A stretch of 9,426 bases of DNA from an uncultured Mucispirillum sp. (lineage in GTDB: Bacteria; Chrysiogenota; Deferribacteres; Deferribacterales; Mucispirillaceae). Positions within the stretch are counted from its first letter, which is position 1. Each line of letters begins with the position of its first letter. Positions 7,315 through 9,426 of the stretch are shown piece by piece. The notes below the pieces were generated by a model, which worked only from the letters and a program-made list of their open reading frames with translations, was not told the origin of the DNA and did not search any database. The stretch lies in assembly GCA_937890655.1 (NCBI GenBank), contig CALADT010000169.1, positions 1 to 9,426 on the forward strand, written 5' to 3'. A program made the position numbers and the translations under genes.

Positions 7315-8799
7315 TTATATATCTTCAATATCTAATACTAATTTAACTGCCCATACAGGAACATCTAAATTATTTTCATAATCAGATTTATTATAATCAC
7401 GAGTAAAAATAAAAGCCGTCATATAATCTGGCTGTTTTGATGGAAATTCTCCATAACCATCTGTAAAATATAATAAACCTTTTAAGTTATTTAAAAGTTT
7501 ATTATTAATTAAGTCATCTACATATCTAAATACAGGCCGAAAATCAGTGCCACCAAAACCATATACTTCCATTGTATCTATATAATCAGTAAATTCTTTA
7601 ACTGATGTAATTTTTGTAACATTTTGTATCTCTGTATCACACTGCAAAATATAAAGATTTATTTTTGTAAAAAAACTATCCTGCTGGGATAAAATGTTAT
7701 ATGTTTTTGTAAGAAAACTTTTAACTTTTTCTCCTAAAACAGAGCCTGAAGTATCTATTGCAATAACAAATTCCTTTATTCTTTTTACTTCTTTATATTC
7801 TAACGGTTCAATAAGTGGCATATTATTATATAAATTTAAGCCGTATGTATAGTATATATAATCAAATTCATCATCATTTACTTCCATTTCTTCGCCTAAA
7901 ACAGCAAATTTTTTTAAAAAAGAAGTGTAATCATATTTTTCACGGTTAATAAAAGATAATGTTCTTTTTAAAGCACCTGCATTTTTACCAATATTTTTTG
8001 ATATTGTTTCTAAATCTGTTTGTATTTGGCAAGATATTCTATTCCACTCATCTTTAATTTTCATTATTTTTTCATAAGATAACTTCTCTTGTATAGAATT
8101 AATAGTATTGTCTAATTTGTTATTAACACTTGCTAGATTATTACTTGTATTACTTTCATTGTTTTCATTGTTTTCATTGTTTGTATTATCTGTATTATTT
8201 TCACCCTTATTAGCTTCTTCACTACTACCACCACTTCCATCATCTTTTTTTTGGTTTTGGTTATACCATAATGAATGGTCATCATATGTAAAAAGTTTAT
8301 AAAGCCTTATGTATTCTTCATGAGTTAGTGGGTTATTTATATAATATTCATATATTTTTTCTGCTGTTATATACCTTAAATAGCGTGAAAGATATATTAA
8401 ATATTTTTCTTTTTCTATATCTTTACTTGTTTCCACACAATCAAGACGCATATTTATAATAACATACTCCACAGCAATATCGCATGCAAGGTTCCATATG
8501 GTTTTATCATATATATGTGTTGTAAATGGATGGTAAAATATACAGTGCATGATTACATGTAAATAATAATGAGAAGGAAGTTTTTGTTCTTGTTTATATT
8601 TAAGTAAAAGGTATTTTGGGTCATAATATAAACATATGCCGTCTGTTGTTATACTATTTTTATTATATTGCATTGCAGGTAATTTATTAAAAGCACTATC
8701 TAAAAAACGCAAATTCATTACTAATATATTACGAGAAAGTAATATAACTTCTTCTGCTAATGTTTCAATAGTTTGGCTGTTTTCCAAATACAACTCCAA
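7315..8799 (-). CDS. DUF2201-type protein: degenerate metallopeptidase domain plus C-terminal VWA
   Basis: Predicted partner of the MoxR-type ATPase; such proteins commonly sit beside MoxR genes, but their cellular role is poorly defined. Residues (numbered from the outermost TTG) 1-180 match the putative metallopeptidase part of DUF2201/COG3864 proteins: H81, H85 and H90 in HVIMHCIFYH, then WNLACDIAVEYVI (102-114). The HExxH glutamate is replaced by V82, so peptidase activity is doubtful. Residues 183-230 form a disordered Gly/Ser/Asn/Glu linker. Residues 342-494 form a von Willebrand A domain with a complete MIDAS metal site: DTSGS (349-353), T418 in GGTDF and D447 in FTDGYG. There is no ATG or GTG start; the frame opens after a TGA at 8820-8818. 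TTG at 8799 is the outermost candidate, but the Shine-Dalgarno sequence fits TTG at 8787-8785 better (490 residues). It is the first gene of the cassette, 28 bp before the repeat-protein gene. Confidence 0.85.
   Translation of the reverse strand: MELYLENSQTIETLAEEVILLSRNILVMNLRFLDSAFNKLPAMQYNKNSITTDGICLYYDPKYLLLKYKQEQKLPSHYYLHVIMHCIFYHPFTTHIYDKTIWNLACDIAVEYVIINMRLDCVETSKDIEKEKYLIYLSRYLRYITAEKIYEYYINNPLTHEEYIRLYKLFTYDDHSLWYNQNQKKDDGSGGSSEEANKGENNTDNTNNENNENNESNTSNNLASVNNKLDNTINSIQEKLSYEKIMKIKDEWNRISCQIQTDLETISKNIGKNAGALKRTLSFINREKYDYTSFLKKFAVLGEEMEVNDDEFDYIYYTYGLNLYNNMPLIEPLEYKEVKRIKEFVIAIDTSGSVLGEKVKSFLTKTYNILSQQDSFFTKINLYILQCDTEIQNVTKITSVKEFTDYIDTMEVYGFGGTDFRPVFRYVDDLINNKLLNNLKGLLYFTDGYGEFPSKQPDYMTAFIFTRDYNKSDYENNLDVPVWAVKLVLDIEDI
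8153..8179 (-). repeat. Three 9-bp tandem units encoding the Asn/Glu linker
   Basis: On the plus strand the unit TTTTCATTG occurs three times in a row (the first copy begins with C instead of T). On the coding strand it gives repeated Asn-Glu-Asn codons within residues 207-215. The unit is a multiple of three, so slippage would lengthen or shorten the linker without breaking the frame. Confidence 0.75.
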
Positions 8800-8800
8800 A
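8794..8800 (-). promoter_or_regulatory. Ribosome-binding site that favours an inner TTG start for the VWA gene
   Basis: Minus-strand TTTGGAG (8800-8794) lies 6 bases before TTG at 8787-8785. If the outermost TTG (8799) were the start, this GGAG would lie inside the gene and nothing comparable precedes it. The inner start removes four residues and leaves the N-terminus as MENSQT. Confidence 0.5.
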
Positions 8801-8864
8801 TAAATAAATAAATTTACTCATAAATTCCAATAAATATATATAACATACTTATAATACAAATCAT

Positions 8865-8893
8865 TTTATACCATAACACATTTTATTTTACAA
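8865..8893 (-). promoter_or_regulatory. Candidate extended -10 promoter for the three-gene cassette
   Basis: On the minus strand TTGTAA (8893-8888; 4 of 6) is followed after exactly 17 bases by TATAAA (8870-8865; 5 of 6), which is preceded by TGG, giving the TGn extended -10 motif. Transcription would start near 8858 and leave a leader of about 60-70 bases before the VWA gene. A perfect TTGACA also occurs at 8911-8906 but has no good -10 at the right distance. No intrinsic terminator separates this site from cobD, so read-through from cobD is also possible. Confidence 0.4.
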
Positions 8894-8948
8894 GTTTTAT
8901 AATAGTGTCAATATACATTTTTAACACATTTATATAGTATAAATATAA

Positions 8949-9426
8949 CTACAATATTTTTGCTATGCTTTCTATAAGCATAATATTATTACTTGCATTT
9001 TTCACTGCCACTCTGTAAAAGCCTTTTGAAAGCCCGTAATAATTACTACAATCCCTTATTAATATACCATATTGTTCTAATTCTTCTTTTAAGTTATAAA
9101 TGTGTGATTTAAAAAATATATAGTTAGACTTAGAGCCATATATTTTAAAACCAAATGATATTAATTGTTTTTTTAAATATTCTTTTTCTTTATTAATATA
9201 TTCTATTGAATTTTTCACAAAATCTTTTTCTTCAAGTGCTTTTATGCCACATAAATATGCAGGAAAAGATACACGCCATTCTGGAAGGTATTCTAGTAAT
9301 TTATTAATGTTTTCTTTATGGCTTATACAATATCCTAACCTTATACCTGCTAGTGCATATGTTTTTGTAAATGCTTTTATTATAATAATATTATCATATT
9401 TATTAATTAAACTCACTGCTGAATGG
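8949..9426 (-). CDS. cobD: Threonine-phosphate decarboxylase CobD, C-terminal part (cut by the right edge)
   Basis: A fold-type I PLP enzyme that decarboxylates L-threonine 3-phosphate to (R)-1-amino-2-propanol phosphate, the linker between corrin ring and nucleotide loop. The frame is open to the right edge, so the first in-window GTG (9416-9414) is not a start; about 159 C-terminal residues are present out of a usual 350-360. The PLP-binding lysine is in KAFTKTYALAGIRLGY, where the second lysine (of FTK) forms the Schiff base. HisC-type aminotransferases share this motif. CobD is preferred because of ILIRDCSNYYGL followed by GFYRVAVK near the C-terminus, where CobD proteins carry a similar LIRxCxNYxGL segment, and because of the cobalamin genes downstream. 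The stop TAG is at 8951-8949. The gene is followed by a 149-bp AT-rich gap before the unrelated cassette. Confidence 0.85.
   Translation of the reverse strand, partial: HSAVSLINKYDNIIIIKAFTKTYALAGIRLGYCISHKENINKLLEYLPEWRVSFPAYLCGIKALEEKDFVKNSIEYINKEKEYLKKQLISFGFKIYGSKSNYIFFKSHIYNLKEELEQYGILIRDCSNYYGLSKGFYRVAVKNASNNIMLIESIAKIL

Noticed and set aside
8108..8302. 64-codon plus-strand frame encoding a Leu/Ser-rich, membrane-like peptide
   Set aside because: It is the complement of the Asn/Glu/Ser linker of the VWA gene; the apparent hydrophobic segment comes from reverse-complemented Asn and Glu codons. A toxin-like small membrane protein was considered, but there is no good ribosome-binding site.
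8765..8821. 18-codon minus-strand ATG frame overlapping the VWA gene start in another frame
   Set aside because: It could be a leader peptide, but its ribosome-binding site is poor (GGA with a 4-base spacer), it has no regulatory codon pattern and its composition looks like chance.
8928..8944. Hairpin just after the cobD stop as a terminator
   Set aside because: ATTTATA and TATAAAT pair around a 3-base loop, but the stem has only A-T pairs and no T-run follows on the minus strand, so it is not a convincing intrinsic terminator.
8800..8948. Cobalamin riboswitch in the gap after cobD
   Set aside because: The gap is too short and too AT-rich, and shows neither a B12-box-like GC-containing core nor suitable stems. 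If the operon has a riboswitch, it should lie upstream of cobD or further genes, outside the window.
3786..8948. Transposon or insertion-sequence boundaries around the cassette
   Set aside because: No transposase or integrase gene, terminal inverted repeats or target-site duplication is visible; only short AT-rich words are shared by the two gaps.

Overview
This is an AT-rich stretch in which every supported gene lies on the minus strand, so transcription runs from the right edge to the left. Low GC, Shine-Dalgarno sequences of the AAGGAG type, a TTG start, and cobalamin proteins of the anaerobic type (CbiC, CbiP, CobO with a GENKGKTT P-loop) suggest a low-GC anaerobe, most likely a member of the Clostridia (Bacillota). 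That is an inference; Fusobacteria-like or Brachyspira-like hosts are not excluded.

Layout in order of transcription: (1) the C-terminal part of a CobD-type PLP enzyme (threonine-phosphate decarboxylase), cut by the right edge (8949-9426). (2) A 149-bp AT-rich gap with a plausible extended -10 promoter. (3) A tight three-gene cassette unrelated to known B12 chemistry: a DUF2201-type protein (degenerate zincin-like metallopeptidase domain, Asn/Glu-rich linker, C-terminal VWA with intact MIDAS), a 629-residue protein that looks like BspA-type leucine-rich repeats followed by ankyrin-like helices, and a 501-residue MoxR-type AAA+ ATPase. (4) A 92-bp gap with an AT-only inverted repeat and a second possible promoter. 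(5) A compact cobalamin block with gaps of 2-15 bp: cbiP, cobO, cbiC and cobT. (6) The first three codons of one more gene at the left edge, behind a very good ribosome-binding site.

The cobalamin genes cover ring contraction (CbiC), corrinoid adenosylation (CobO), side-chain amidation (CbiP), the aminopropanol-phosphate branch (CobD) and activation of the lower-ligand base (CobT). The MoxR/VWA/repeat-protein trio sits between cobD and cbiP. Its internal gaps (13 and 28 bp) are short and its flanking gaps are the longest in the window, which is what an independently mobile or independently expressed cassette would look like. AAA+/VWA pairs are known as chaperone or remodelling machines (RavA-ViaA, MoxR-VWA conflict-type ternary systems) and as metal-chelatase motors (BchI/BchD, CobS/CobT). 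A link to cobalt or corrinoid handling is therefore possible but not shown by the sequence. The trio is the most interesting content of this window.
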